Origin: Sphingobium sp. Leaf26 | GTDB taxonomy: Bacteria > Pseudomonadota > Alphaproteobacteria > Sphingomonadales > Sphingomonadaceae | Length of the DNA stretch: 64,000 nucleotides | Reading direction: 5' to 3' | NCBI RefSeq assembly: GCF_001421665.1 | Contig: NZ_LMKV01000002.1 | Coordinates: 102,370 to 166,369 of the forward strand | Made by a program: the position numbers and the translations under genes | The notes under the pieces: generated by a model | The model's input: the letters and a program-made list of their open reading frames with translations, nothing else | Database searches by the model: none | Told to the model about the DNA's origin: nothing | Shown: one piece after another, positions 9,850-18,705 of the stretch | How positions within the stretch are numbered: the first letter of the stretch is position 1 | Layout of the letters: every line of letters starts with the position of its first letter

Positions 9850-10758
9850 TCAGCCAGGTGGAAGGCCACGGAAGGCGCCCCGCAAACTTCTTTCCAGTTC
9901 TGTTACCAAAGCTCCACGGTGCAGGTTACGCGCAATTCTGCGGATCAACAGGTTGGGCAACGGCTGTTCCATCGGCAACATGACCATTGCATCGGCCCCT
10001 CCTATATCGTCACCTGTAGAAGCGAACAGGCAGCCAAAACCCTGCCCGCGGCGAACGCTGGTCAGGATCAACCCATAATCGTCGGATTCCACAGCAACCG
10101 GGGGATGTCCCAAGCCATATGCCTCCAATGCTCGATCAATCAGCGGGCGCAACGCAGTGCGTTGGCTCAGATGCACCACGGGCAGGGCAGACAGGTCAGC
10201 GCGCGTGACGCTCGACTGGGTCACCAGGGGATGATCTCGTGCCATGAATATAGCAAGCGGTTCCTGTGCCATCGTCGCCGTAAAGGGCTTTGCTTCCAGC
10301 TCGTCATGTTCAAAGGCGAAATAATAGGCCAGATCGACCGCGCGGCGGGCGACTTTTTGGGGAAAATCGGGCGCGACGCTGCCGTCAATATCCAGCTCAA
10401 GCATGACTTCGGGATGTTGCGCCCGGAATGCGTCGATGCCTGGCTGCAGGTAGCGCATGATGTAGGGATGCGCGCCCAGCACGATCTTGCGTGACGTGCT
10501 TCCCTCCGATGTGTCGTAAAGATAGGATAGGTCATCCAATATATTGGACGCATGTTGAAAGGCGCGCTGCCCCAGGCTGGTCAGGAGAGCTGGCCCTCCC
10601 GGTCGGCGTTCGAACAGATGATAGCCGAGATTATCCTCGAGCGCCCGCATGTTCGCGCTAACCGCCTCTGGCGAAATGCCGAGGTGATCCGCGCAACGGC
10701 GGAAACTGCCATGAGCTACAATTCCTGCAAAAATCTCCATTTGTCGAAAGGTAATCAC
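9850..10758 (-). CDS. LysR-type transcription regulator
   Basis: About 302 residues from a GTG at 10758 (VITFRQMEIFAGIV), the usual first segment of this family. The longer GTG at 10788 adds ten residues without support. The winged helix is HGSFRRCADHLGISPEAVSANMRALEDNLGYHLFERR; the effector domain starts near residue 80. It ends convergent to the oxygenase beta gene and diverges from the SnoaL-cupin-GMC-ALDH operon at 10884, so it likely controls that second operon. The inducer is unknown. Confidence 0.88.
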   Translation of the reverse strand: MITFRQMEIFAGIVAHGSFRRCADHLGISPEAVSANMRALEDNLGYHLFERRPGGPALLTSLGQRAFQHASNILDDLSYLYDTSEGSTSRKIVLGAHPYIMRYLQPGIDAFRAQHPEVMLELDIDGSVAPDFPQKVARRAVDLAYYFAFEHDELEAKPFTATMAQEPLAIFMARDHPLVTQSSVTRADLSALPVVHLSQRTALRPLIDRALEAYGLGHPPVAVESDDYGLILTSVRRGQGFGCLFASTGDDIGGADAMVMLPMEQPLPNLLIRRIARNLHRGALVTELERSLRGAFRGLPPG

Positions 10759-10883
10759 GCCATGTGGTCCTAAGCAATTCCTTATCACTTGCTAAGCGCC
10801 CGCTTCCTTCCCGGCAAGACGCGTTTTGCATTAACTGCATCCAATAAGACGGCCATGACGCCGCCCGAAAAAGAGGATGCAAG

Positions 10884-11543
10884 ATGGCCGATAATGATGC
10901 GCTTCTCCGCAGGATTGGGGAATTGGAATCCCGCCTGGCGGCGATCGAGGATCGCGATGCGATCCACCGCCTCCAGAACATATACGGCTATTATATCGAC
11001 AATCGCTTATGGCGTGAGCTGGCAGATTTGTTTGCCGAAGAAAGACCGTCTATGGAGATCGGGCGACGGGGCAACTATATCGGCAAAGAGCGTATCTTCC
11101 GTTTCTTGCGCGACGTGCTGGGTGGCGGGCGCACGGGTCTGCTCAAGCATGAGATCATCAATCATATCCAGCTCCAGATGGTGCTGACGATCGATCCTGG
11201 CGGGCAGAGCGCCAAGGCGCGCTGCCGTGCAATCGTGCAGGGCAATTCCCCGCCCGGTTCGGGCAAGATGCTCTGGGCCGAGGGCCTATATGAAAACGCC
11301 TATGTAAAGGAAGCCGACGTCTGGAAGATCAAACGTCTCTGGTGGGTTCCAACTTTCTACACACAGATGGATGGCTTCGACAAAGCGGTTTTCGAGACTG
11401 GTCCTGCAAGCACGGAATTCCCACCCGATGGTCCATCCTATCCATCGGATGATGCGCTCGGCCGATCTTTCCCGCCATTCCATTATCCACATCCGATAAC
11501 CGACTGCGAAGGCGCATCGCCGTCTTCCGGCCAGGAGGGTTGA
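10884..11543 (+). CDS. SnoaL-like / NTF2-fold protein
   Basis: 219 residues. An N-terminal helix with a short heptad pattern (LLRRIGELESRLAAIEDRDAIHRL) leads into a SnoaL_4-type domain (IYGYYIDNRLWRELADLFAEE; MLWAEGLYENAYVKEADVWKIKRL). Such proteins are cyclases, dehydratases, isomerases or small oxygenase-like subunits in catabolic clusters. It is the first gene of the second operon, preceded by AAGAGGA. The reaction cannot be named. The last 50 residues are Pro/Ser-rich and probably flexible. Confidence 0.75.
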   Translation: MADNDALLRRIGELESRLAAIEDRDAIHRLQNIYGYYIDNRLWRELADLFAEERPSMEIGRRGNYIGKERIFRFLRDVLGGGRTGLLKHEIINHIQLQMVLTIDPGGQSAKARCRAIVQGNSPPGSGKMLWAEGLYENAYVKEADVWKIKRLWWVPTFYTQMDGFDKAVFETGPASTEFPPDGPSYPSDDALGRSFPPFHYPHPITDCEGASPSSGQEG

Positions 11544-11549
11544 TCCGAC

Positions 11550-12092
11550 ATGTGCCCAGACCAAATCAAACCCGTCCAGGATGTTCCCGGTGCCTCGGGC
11601 GCCATACCAGAAGCGCTGCACATCGGCACAAACGACCGGCCTTATGCAGATGATTTCGGGGCACCCGGCGTTGCGTTGCAGCTTCTGCACGCCGACGTCG
11701 AGGCAGGGACCTTCGCCGTCCGTATCCGGTTCCGGCCCGGTGTTCAGTTGCCGCCGCATCACCATACCGGCGTCGTCTTTGCCTATACGATTTCGGGCGA
11801 ATGGAATTATCTCGAATATCCTGAATCCCCGCCCAGCCGGGCCGGTTCCTATCTTTACGAGCCGCCGGGCACCGTACACACGCTGAAAGTGGCGGACCAT
11901 AATCAAGATGTGACCGATGTGATTTTCGTCATCACCGGGGCCATGCTGATCCTGGACGAGGCGGGGTCTGTCGTCGCGGTGCTCGACGCTGCGAGCCATA
12001 TGCGCGACTGGCCTGCCGCGCTGCGCGAACAGGGCAAGCCGGTGCCGGAGATCATCCGTGGCGGACGCCTATCCTACGATATTCCGGCCTGA
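11550..12092 (+). CDS. Cupin, 2,4'-dihydroxyacetophenone dioxygenase-like
   Basis: 180 residues, single cupin barrel. Motif 1 is PHHHTGVVFAYTISGEWNYLEYPE (residues about 69-92, with three His and a Glu as metal ligands) and motif 2 is GSYLYEPPGTVHTL with the fourth His. This pattern resembles 2,4'-dihydroxyacetophenone dioxygenase, a non-haem iron enzyme that cleaves an aryl-C(O)-CH2OH bond to an aromatic acid and formate. CAGGAGGG lies 11 nt before the ATG. The gap to the SnoaL gene is 6 nt. Function by family resemblance only. Confidence 0.65.
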   Translation: MCPDQIKPVQDVPGASGAIPEALHIGTNDRPYADDFGAPGVALQLLHADVEAGTFAVRIRFRPGVQLPPHHHTGVVFAYTISGEWNYLEYPESPPSRAGSYLYEPPGTVHTLKVADHNQDVTDVIFVITGAMLILDEAGSVVAVLDAASHMRDWPAALREQGKPVPEIIRGGRLSYDIPA

Positions 12093-12100
12093 CAAAGAGC

Positions 12101-13741
12101 ATGACATATGACGTGATCATTATCGGCGCAGGATCAGCCGGTTGCGTGCTCGCCAACCGTCTGTCGGCCGATCCGGCGCGCAAAGTGTTGCTGCTGGAAG
12201 CCGGAGCAGAAACGCGCCATCCGCTGATCAGAGCGCCTGTATCCTGGCATCTGGCGTCAGAAAAGGCGCGCTTCACATGGGGCTATCGCAGCGAACCGGA
12301 GGATGAAAGCGGCAATCGCAGCCTGGAACTGGCGCGCGGCAAGGTGATGGGCGGTTGTTCTTCCATCAACGGCCAGATGTATTCGCGCGGCAATCGCGGC
12401 GATTATGACGGCTGGGCTGCGATGGGCCTGGACGGCTGGAGCTATGACGATGTGCTGCCCTATTTCCGCCGCGCGGAAACCAACTGGCGCGGCGATACTG
12501 CCTATCATGGCGGATCGGGTCCATGGCACACCGCGCGCAATCCCCAAGCGCCCCATATCTACCCCACCATGATCCAGACGGCCGCCAATCTGGGGTTTGG
12601 CGAGGTTGAGGATTTCCACGGAGCCAGCCAGGACGGCTTTGGAATGCCGGACTTCAACGTGCGCAAGGGACGGCGCGACAGCGGCGTCACGGCCTATCTC
12701 GATCCGGTCCGCCATCGCAGGAACCTGACCATCTTGGATCGAGCGCTGACCACACGTATCCTGCTTGAAGGCACGCGCGCCGTGGGCGTGGAATATGTGC
12801 GCAACGGCAGAACGGTTGCACTGCGATCGGGTGAAGTCATCCTGTCGGCAGGCGCATTCAATTCTCCCCATATCCTCATGCTGTCGGGGGTTGGACCGGC
12901 CACGCATCTGAAGCGCCAAGGCATTCGCGTCGTCGCGGATCTGCCCGGCGTCGGCACAAATTTGCAGGACCATCCGTTGGTTGCGGCAGGCTTTGCCGCA
13001 TCGGCTCCTCTTGGGTTTGAAGCGATGCTGCGTCTCGACCGTCTCGCGCTCCATGCGCTCCGATGGGGCGTGACCGGCGGCGGCCCGATCGGTCATGCGC
13101 CATTGTCGGTACAGGCCTATCTGCGCCTGCTGGAGGCGACGGATCGACCCGATACGCAGTTTCAGGTCAGCCATGTGTCTTTCATGTCGCGCCCCTGGTT
13201 TCCCGGCTGGCGACCGACGATCGGCAATCAGTTCACCGCCGCGGCGATGCAGTTGCGGCCCCATGGGCGGGGCAGCGTCACGCTGCGATCGGCCGACCCG
13301 CGCGACCCACCCCATATTCGCCTGGGCCTGCTTCAACATCCCGCAGACCGCGCCGCAGCGCGCAGCATGTTGCGTTTCATCCGTACATTCTTCGCCTCAG
13401 CCCCGCTGTCCGATATCATATCGGGAGAGATCTACCCCGGCGATGCCGCCCAGTCGGACGAGGAACTGGACGCTGTGATTCGCCAGACGATCATGACCGG
13501 TGCCCACCCCACATCCACCTGCTCCATGGGTGTCGATCCTGCGACGTCGGTCGTCGATGCGACGCTCAAGGTTCATGGCATCGAGGGTCTGCGCATTGCC
13601 GACGCATCGGTCATGCCACTGATCGTCAGCGGCAACACCGCCGCACCCGCTGTCATGATCGGCGAAAAAGCATCTGATCTGGTCCTGGGGCAGCGCCTCG
13701 CGCCGGAACGGACGCAGCCTGATCGCGAGCTCGCGGCATGA
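12101..13741 (+). CDS. GMC-family FAD alcohol dehydrogenase/oxidase
   Basis: 546 residues. The N-terminal FAD motif GAGSAGCVLANRLS, the GMC signature GKVMGGCSSINGQMYSRG (residues 79-96) and the C-terminal catalytic His in GAHPTSTCSMG with VSGNTAAPAVMIGEKASD are clear. The family oxidises alcohols to aldehydes or ketones with electrons passed to O2 or the respiratory chain. No signal peptide, so probably cytoplasmic. The next gene, an aldehyde dehydrogenase, overlaps by 4 bases, suggesting an alcohol-to-acid pair. Confidence 0.92.
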   Translation: MTYDVIIIGAGSAGCVLANRLSADPARKVLLLEAGAETRHPLIRAPVSWHLASEKARFTWGYRSEPEDESGNRSLELARGKVMGGCSSINGQMYSRGNRGDYDGWAAMGLDGWSYDDVLPYFRRAETNWRGDTAYHGGSGPWHTARNPQAPHIYPTMIQTAANLGFGEVEDFHGASQDGFGMPDFNVRKGRRDSGVTAYLDPVRHRRNLTILDRALTTRILLEGTRAVGVEYVRNGRTVALRSGEVILSAGAFNSPHILMLSGVGPATHLKRQGIRVVADLPGVGTNLQDHPLVAAGFAASAPLGFEAMLRLDRLALHALRWGVTGGGPIGHAPLSVQAYLRLLEATDRPDTQFQVSHVSFMSRPWFPGWRPTIGNQFTAAAMQLRPHGRGSVTLRSADPRDPPHIRLGLLQHPADRAAARSMLRFIRTFFASAPLSDIISGEIYPGDAAQSDEELDAVIRQTIMTGAHPTSTCSMGVDPATSVVDATLKVHGIEGLRIADASVMPLIVSGNTAAPAVMIGEKASDLVLGQRLAPERTQPDRELAA

Positions 13742-15249
13742 AAAACACCGTTTCCTCTGGAGCATCCACCGTCATGTCCACCCCGCCTTTCATACGCCTT
13801 GCCCATCCCGACAAGCTTTTCATCGGCGGCGTGTGGGTTGATCCTGTGAAAGGCGGACGGATCGACGTGATCTCCGCCCATAGCGAAGCGGTCATCGCCA
13901 GCGTGGCCGAGGCGACGGAACAGGATATGGATGCCGCCGTCGCCGCCGCGCGCGCCGCCTTCGATCATGGGCCATGGCCGCGCCTCAGCCCGGCGGAACG
14001 GGCGCAATGGCTGCAAAAGCTCCATGCGGCACTGGAAATCCGCGTCCCCGAACTTGTTCGCGCCTGGATCGACCAGATCGGTGCCCTGGCCCATGTGGCG
14101 CCGTTCGTCATTGGCGGCGGCATGCAGACATTGCAGTTCACGATCGACCAAGCGGGAACCTACCCGTTTGTGGAAAAGCGCCTGCCCTTTGACGGTCGCG
14201 GCCAAGCCCTGATCGTGCGCGAACCTGTCGGGGTGACCGTCGCCATCGTGCCCTGGAACAATCCCTTCGGCATCATGATCAGCAAGCTGGCGTCGGCCTT
14301 GCTGGCGGGTTGCACGGTCATCATGAAACCCGCACCGGAAACGCCGATCGAGGCTTATATTATTGCTGAGGCGGCGGCGGCGATCGGACTGCCGGCCGGT
14401 GTAGTCAATCTCGTACCCGGCCATCGGGAAGCCTCCGATCATCTGGTTCGCAACCCTGGCGTCGACAAGGTAAGCCTGACCGGATCGACCATCGCGGGCA
14501 AGCGGGTCGCCTCCGTCTGCGGCGAACGGCTGGCCCGTTGCACGCTGGAACTGGGGGGCAAATCGGCGGCGATCGTGCTGGACGATTATGACCTTGAGGC
14601 CGCAGCCAAGGTCCTGACCGATACCATCATCATGTCGGCAGGACAGGTTTGCGCCACATTGTCCCGCGTCATCGTCTCGCAGCAGCGGCACGACGCATTG
14701 GTCGAAGCGATCCGCGCCGAGATGGCGAAGGTGCGTGTCGGCAGCCCGTTCGAGCCCGATACCCAGCTTGGTCCGCTCGCCCTGGAGCGGCAGCGCGACC
14801 GGGTGCTCGACTATGTTGCGATCGGCAAGGCGGAGGGTGCACAACTGATCTTTGGCGGCGGTCGACCCGCTCATCTAGCGACAGGCTATTATGTCGAACC
14901 GACGCTGTTTGCCGGTGTCCGTTCGTCGATGCGGATCGCACAGGAGGAGATATTCGGTCCTGTGCTGGTCGTCATACCGGTCGCGGATGAGGCGGACGCC
15001 ATCCGTGCGGCCAATGATTCTGATTTCGGCCTCTTCGGGGCCGTGTTCACCAACGACAGCGAGGCTGCCTATCGCGTCGCCCGTGCTGTGCGCACCGGCA
15101 CGATGACCCAGAATCATTTTCGGTTCGATCCGTCGCTACCCTTTGGCGGCTTCAAGCAGTCGGGCATCGGCCGAGAAGGCGGGGCCGAGGCAATTGGCAG
15201 TTACACCGAAATCAAATCGATCCTGCTCGACGCCGCTTTGGACGCGTGA
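13738..15249 (+). CDS. NAD(P)-dependent aldehyde dehydrogenase
   Basis: 503 residues. The catalytic Glu is in LELGGKSAAIVL and the catalytic Cys in SAGQVCATLSRVIV; NPFGIMISKLASALLAGCTVIMKPAPETP and LTGSTIAGKRV are cofactor-site segments. It oxidises an aldehyde to the acid, plausibly the product of the GMC enzyme or the benzaldehyde-type product of the ThDP enzyme. The ATG at 13738 overlaps the GMC stop (ATGA); an internal ATG at 13774 is the other possible start. Confidence 0.92.
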   Translation: MKNTVSSGASTVMSTPPFIRLAHPDKLFIGGVWVDPVKGGRIDVISAHSEAVIASVAEATEQDMDAAVAAARAAFDHGPWPRLSPAERAQWLQKLHAALEIRVPELVRAWIDQIGALAHVAPFVIGGGMQTLQFTIDQAGTYPFVEKRLPFDGRGQALIVREPVGVTVAIVPWNNPFGIMISKLASALLAGCTVIMKPAPETPIEAYIIAEAAAAIGLPAGVVNLVPGHREASDHLVRNPGVDKVSLTGSTIAGKRVASVCGERLARCTLELGGKSAAIVLDDYDLEAAAKVLTDTIIMSAGQVCATLSRVIVSQQRHDALVEAIRAEMAKVRVGSPFEPDTQLGPLALERQRDRVLDYVAIGKAEGAQLIFGGGRPAHLATGYYVEPTLFAGVRSSMRIAQEEIFGPVLVVIPVADEADAIRAANDSDFGLFGAVFTNDSEAAYRVARAVRTGTMTQNHFRFDPSLPFGGFKQSGIGREGGAEAIGSYTEIKSILLDAALDA

Positions 15250-15270
15250 TGCAGCACATGGGAGAGTGAC

Positions 15271-16182
15271 ATGAAAATAGTCGTCACAGGCGCGTCGGGC
15301 CATTTCGGGAGCGGAGTGGTCCGGCAACTGCTTGATCGGGTCGCGCCGCAGGATCTGATCCTGGTCACCCGTGATCCGACCCGTCTTGGGCATCTGACCG
15401 ACCGTGGGGTCACGGTCCGGCATGGTGATTTCGACGATCGTCAGTCGCTGGTTGCCGCATTTTCCGGCGGCGACAAATTGCTGCTCATCAGCGCGACCAA
15501 AGTCGGCTTTCGCATTCCACAGCATCGCAATGCGATAGAGGCGGCAGCCGAGGCCGGTGTAAGCCATATCGTCTATACTTCGTTCATCGCGTCCGATGAC
15601 AGCAATCCCTCGCTCGCCGTGTCCGATCATCGCACGACGGAAAAGCTGCTGGCTGCATCGGCTCTCGACTGGACGGTTCTGCGCAACGCCCAATATACCG
15701 ATGCGGTGATCGAGGCGATGGCACCCCTGGCCTTGCAACGGGGACGTTGGATCGCGTCTGCCGCCGATGGCAAGATGGCCCATGTGTGGCGCGATGATTG
15801 CATCGCCAGCGCTGTCGCAGTGCTGAGCACGCCTGGCCATATCAACATCAAATATGACATTACCGGACCGGAACTGCTCTCGTTCCGAGAAATCGCCGCC
15901 TTCATATCGCATGTGACCGGCCGTTCGATCGCGTTCGAAGCGGTGACAGACGATGCCATGTACGCATTTTTCGACGCGCTGGGCATCCCGCGCGAAGCGG
16001 TGCCGGACCAAAGCGTAGGTGACGTCCCTTGGTCGAGCGACGACATGGTGTCGTTCGAATGCGCCATCCGCGAAGGTCATATGGCGGTAATTTCTGACCA
16101 TGTCGAACAGCTTACCGGACGCAAGCCCAGATCCGTTCTCGACATGGCCATAGACCGCCGAGGAGCGCTGATGGCAGCCTGA
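15271..16182 (+). CDS. NmrA-like / QorB-type NAD(P)-binding protein
   Basis: 303 residues, atypical short-chain dehydrogenase fold with GASGHFGSGVVRQLL at residues 7-21 and the family segment YTSFIASDDSNPSLAVSDHRTTEKLL. Relatives include NAD(P)H:quinone reductase QorB and azoreductase-like NmrA proteins. It lacks the classical Tyr-xxx-Lys catalytic pair. GGGAGAG precedes the ATG. It closes the second operon before the TonB receptor; a role in reducing a quinone or carbonyl pathway product is only inference. Confidence 0.75.
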   Translation: MKIVVTGASGHFGSGVVRQLLDRVAPQDLILVTRDPTRLGHLTDRGVTVRHGDFDDRQSLVAAFSGGDKLLLISATKVGFRIPQHRNAIEAAAEAGVSHIVYTSFIASDDSNPSLAVSDHRTTEKLLAASALDWTVLRNAQYTDAVIEAMAPLALQRGRWIASAADGKMAHVWRDDCIASAVAVLSTPGHINIKYDITGPELLSFREIAAFISHVTGRSIAFEAVTDDAMYAFFDALGIPREAVPDQSVGDVPWSSDDMVSFECAIREGHMAVISDHVEQLTGRKPRSVLDMAIDRRGALMAA

Positions 16183-16218
16183 AATTCAAATCATAATTCA
16201 TAAAAGAGGGAGAGTAAT

Positions 16219-18594
16219 ATGAACATCGAAGATAGCTTTTCGCGCATTGTCGCGTGCGCTTCGACAAGTGCGATCGCGCTTCTGGCTGTACTGGGTACCT
16301 CGCCACTACAGGCGCAGGAGGCTGACCCATCATCGGACCAGCCACAAACGCAGGACATCATCGTCACCGCCCAGTTCCGCAATCAAAAGCTTCAGGATAC
16401 GCCCATTGCCATCACGGCGGTGACCGCGGAAACATTGGAGGCCAGGGCGCAAGCGAGCGTCAACGACATCGCGACTTTCACCCCCAATGTGAATATCGCC
16501 CCGGCCTTCGCCTCGTTCGGCAGTTCGATCAACGCATTCATTCGCGGCATCGGCCAGAATGATTCCAATTTCGCCCTGGAGCCGGGCGTCGGCATTTATA
16601 TCGACGACGTCTATTATGGCGCGACCTTCGGCGCGGTGTTCGACCTTAGTGATCTTGAGCGGATAGAGGTGCTGCGCGGCCCCCAAGGGACTTTGTCGGG
16701 CAAAAATTCGCTCGGCGGGTCGGTCAAGCTGTTTTCCAAGAAGCCCGACGGCACGGGCGGTGGCTATATCGAGGGGACTTATGGCCGGTTCAACCGGATC
16801 GACCTGCGTGGCGGCATCAATCTGACACTGGCCGATGGCCTCTATCTTCGGGCGTCGGGCGTCAGCAAGCATCGCAATGGCTTCCTCAAACGACTGGACT
16901 ATGGCTGTGCCAATCCGGCTGGCGGGATCGTGGCCAATCCGGCGGCGGGTGACGGATGCAAGATCGGCACCGAAGGCGGGCAGGATCTGAACGCCGGGCG
17001 TCTTGCCTTGCGCTATGCGCCCGATGGTTCGCCGCTCGAAATCAACCTGATTGTCGATGCGACAGAGGACAAGTCGGAACCGGCGGCATCGAAACTGATC
17101 TTCGCAGGCAATCCGGGCGTGCGTAGCTATGATCCCGCCAATCCCGCAGGTGGTGTGCCCTTCGACAGCCGCTTCATCACAGGTGCCCATAGCTATAGCA
17201 GCTATGCCAGCTATGCGGCGGGTGGCAATTTCACGACGGTCTTTGGCACGCCCTATGTGCAGACGCCCGGTTTTCAGGCGAGGCCGGAAAGCTCGGTCAG
17301 CGCCAGGGGTGTTTCAGGCTCGATCGATTATGAACTGACCGATGCACTCAAACTGAAATCGATCACCGCCTATCGCTCGGTCAAGGGCTATAGCGGCGTT
17401 GATCTCGACGCCTCGCCGCTCAACCTTGGCACGCAGGGCAATCATTTCGAGCATAAGCAGTTTACCCAGGAATTGCGCCTGTCCGGCCAAGTGGGCGATC
17501 TGGTCGATTATACTGTCGGCGGCTTCTATTATGACGCCGATGGCCTGATCCGCCAGCGCGTCAACCTGCCCACGGTGCTGATGGATTTCCTGACCGATGA
17601 TCCGGTCAAGACCAGCAGCAAGTCCGGCTTCGCCCATGTCGAAGTCCATGCCAGTGACGATCTGAACTTTATCGGTGGCCTGCGCTATACCAAGGACAAG
17701 AAGACCTACACGTTCAGCCGCCGCAATGCCGACGGCAGCGCCATCAGCGGTATCCCGCTGACGGAGAATTTTGTCGTCGCCTCGCTGGACGGCATTGCCG
17801 ACACCTTTACCGATGACCGCTGGGATTTCCGCCTGGGCGTCAACTATCGCTGGTCGGATGCGCTGATGACCTATGCGCAGGTTTCCACCGGCTATAAGGG
17901 CGGCGGCGTCAATCCGCGTCCCTATCATCCGGGTCAGTTGCGGACATTCGGTCCGGAGACGCTGACCACCTATGAAGCCGGTTTCAAGGCCGATTTTCTC
18001 AATCGCGCCGCGCGCGTCAACGGCGCTATATTCTTCAACAAATATAAGGATATCCAGATCACGCTGCTGGCCTGTCCGGAGGTTCCCTGTTCCCTGCCGG
18101 CCAATGCGGGTGATGCCGATGTGCTGGGCTTTGAGCTGGAAGGGACGCTGCAACCCGTCGCGGGGCTGACGCTGGACGGGTCGGTCGGCTATCTCGATTT
18201 CGACTATAAGCGCGTCGATCCATCGACCTTCGTCACGCTGGACCAGACCGCGCCGTTCGTCAGCAAGTGGCAGGCTTCGGCGGGCATAGCCTATGCGTTG
18301 GACCTGGGATCGGCAGGCACGCTGACGCCGCGGGCCGACTGGTCCTACCGCTCCAGCTTCTACTTCACCGCCCCGAATAATCCGGGGAACAAGGTGGACG
18401 CGCGCAATCTGGTGAACATGCGCCTGACCTATCAGACAGTGGATGAGGATTGGAGCGTTGCGCTGGGCGTGACCAACCTGTTCGACAAATTCTATTATGT
18501 CGGCAAGAATGAGAATGTGGCGGGCTTCGGCGTCAACCAGGGCATATTGGCACCGCCCCGCGAATGGTCGATGACCATCAAGCGGAAATTCTGA
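16219..18594 (+). CDS. TonB-dependent outer-membrane receptor
   Basis: 791 residues. A signal peptide (about 1-34, ending LQAQEA) is followed by a TonB-box-like DIIVTAQ, the plug domain (TPIAITAVTAETLEARA, VLRGPQGTLSGKNSLGG) and a 22-strand barrel ending in MTIKRKF with the terminal Phe. AGGGAGAG precedes the ATG. Sphingomonads use many such receptors for plant- or lignin-derived compounds, so this one likely imports the pathway substrate across the outer membrane; the substrate is not known. A terminator follows at 18609. Confidence 0.93.
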   Translation: MNIEDSFSRIVACASTSAIALLAVLGTSPLQAQEADPSSDQPQTQDIIVTAQFRNQKLQDTPIAITAVTAETLEARAQASVNDIATFTPNVNIAPAFASFGSSINAFIRGIGQNDSNFALEPGVGIYIDDVYYGATFGAVFDLSDLERIEVLRGPQGTLSGKNSLGGSVKLFSKKPDGTGGGYIEGTYGRFNRIDLRGGINLTLADGLYLRASGVSKHRNGFLKRLDYGCANPAGGIVANPAAGDGCKIGTEGGQDLNAGRLALRYAPDGSPLEINLIVDATEDKSEPAASKLIFAGNPGVRSYDPANPAGGVPFDSRFITGAHSYSSYASYAAGGNFTTVFGTPYVQTPGFQARPESSVSARGVSGSIDYELTDALKLKSITAYRSVKGYSGVDLDASPLNLGTQGNHFEHKQFTQELRLSGQVGDLVDYTVGGFYYDADGLIRQRVNLPTVLMDFLTDDPVKTSSKSGFAHVEVHASDDLNFIGGLRYTKDKKTYTFSRRNADGSAISGIPLTENFVVASLDGIADTFTDDRWDFRLGVNYRWSDALMTYAQVSTGYKGGGVNPRPYHPGQLRTFGPETLTTYEAGFKADFLNRAARVNGAIFFNKYKDIQITLLACPEVPCSLPANAGDADVLGFELEGTLQPVAGLTLDGSVGYLDFDYKRVDPSTFVTLDQTAPFVSKWQASAGIAYALDLGSAGTLTPRADWSYRSSFYFTAPNNPGNKVDARNLVNMRLTYQTVDEDWSVALGVTNLFDKFYYVGKNENVAGFGVNQGILAPPREWSMTIKRKF

Positions 18595-18608
18595 TCGTCC
18601 GACAGATG

Positions 18609-18644
18609 GCTGCGGAGGGCGAACGGCGCTCGCCGCAGCTTTTT
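18609..18644 (+). terminator. Rho-independent terminator after the TonB receptor
   Basis: GCTGC at 18609-18613 pairs with GCAGC at 18635-18639, with an inner GGCGA/TCGCC stem, followed directly by five T. It lies 15 nt after the receptor stop. Confidence 0.7.
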
Positions 18645-18705
18645 GCGCACTGATGGATCGAAGGCCAGATCGGGGTGGCGCTGGCAAAGCTATAGAAGGA
18701 CCATT

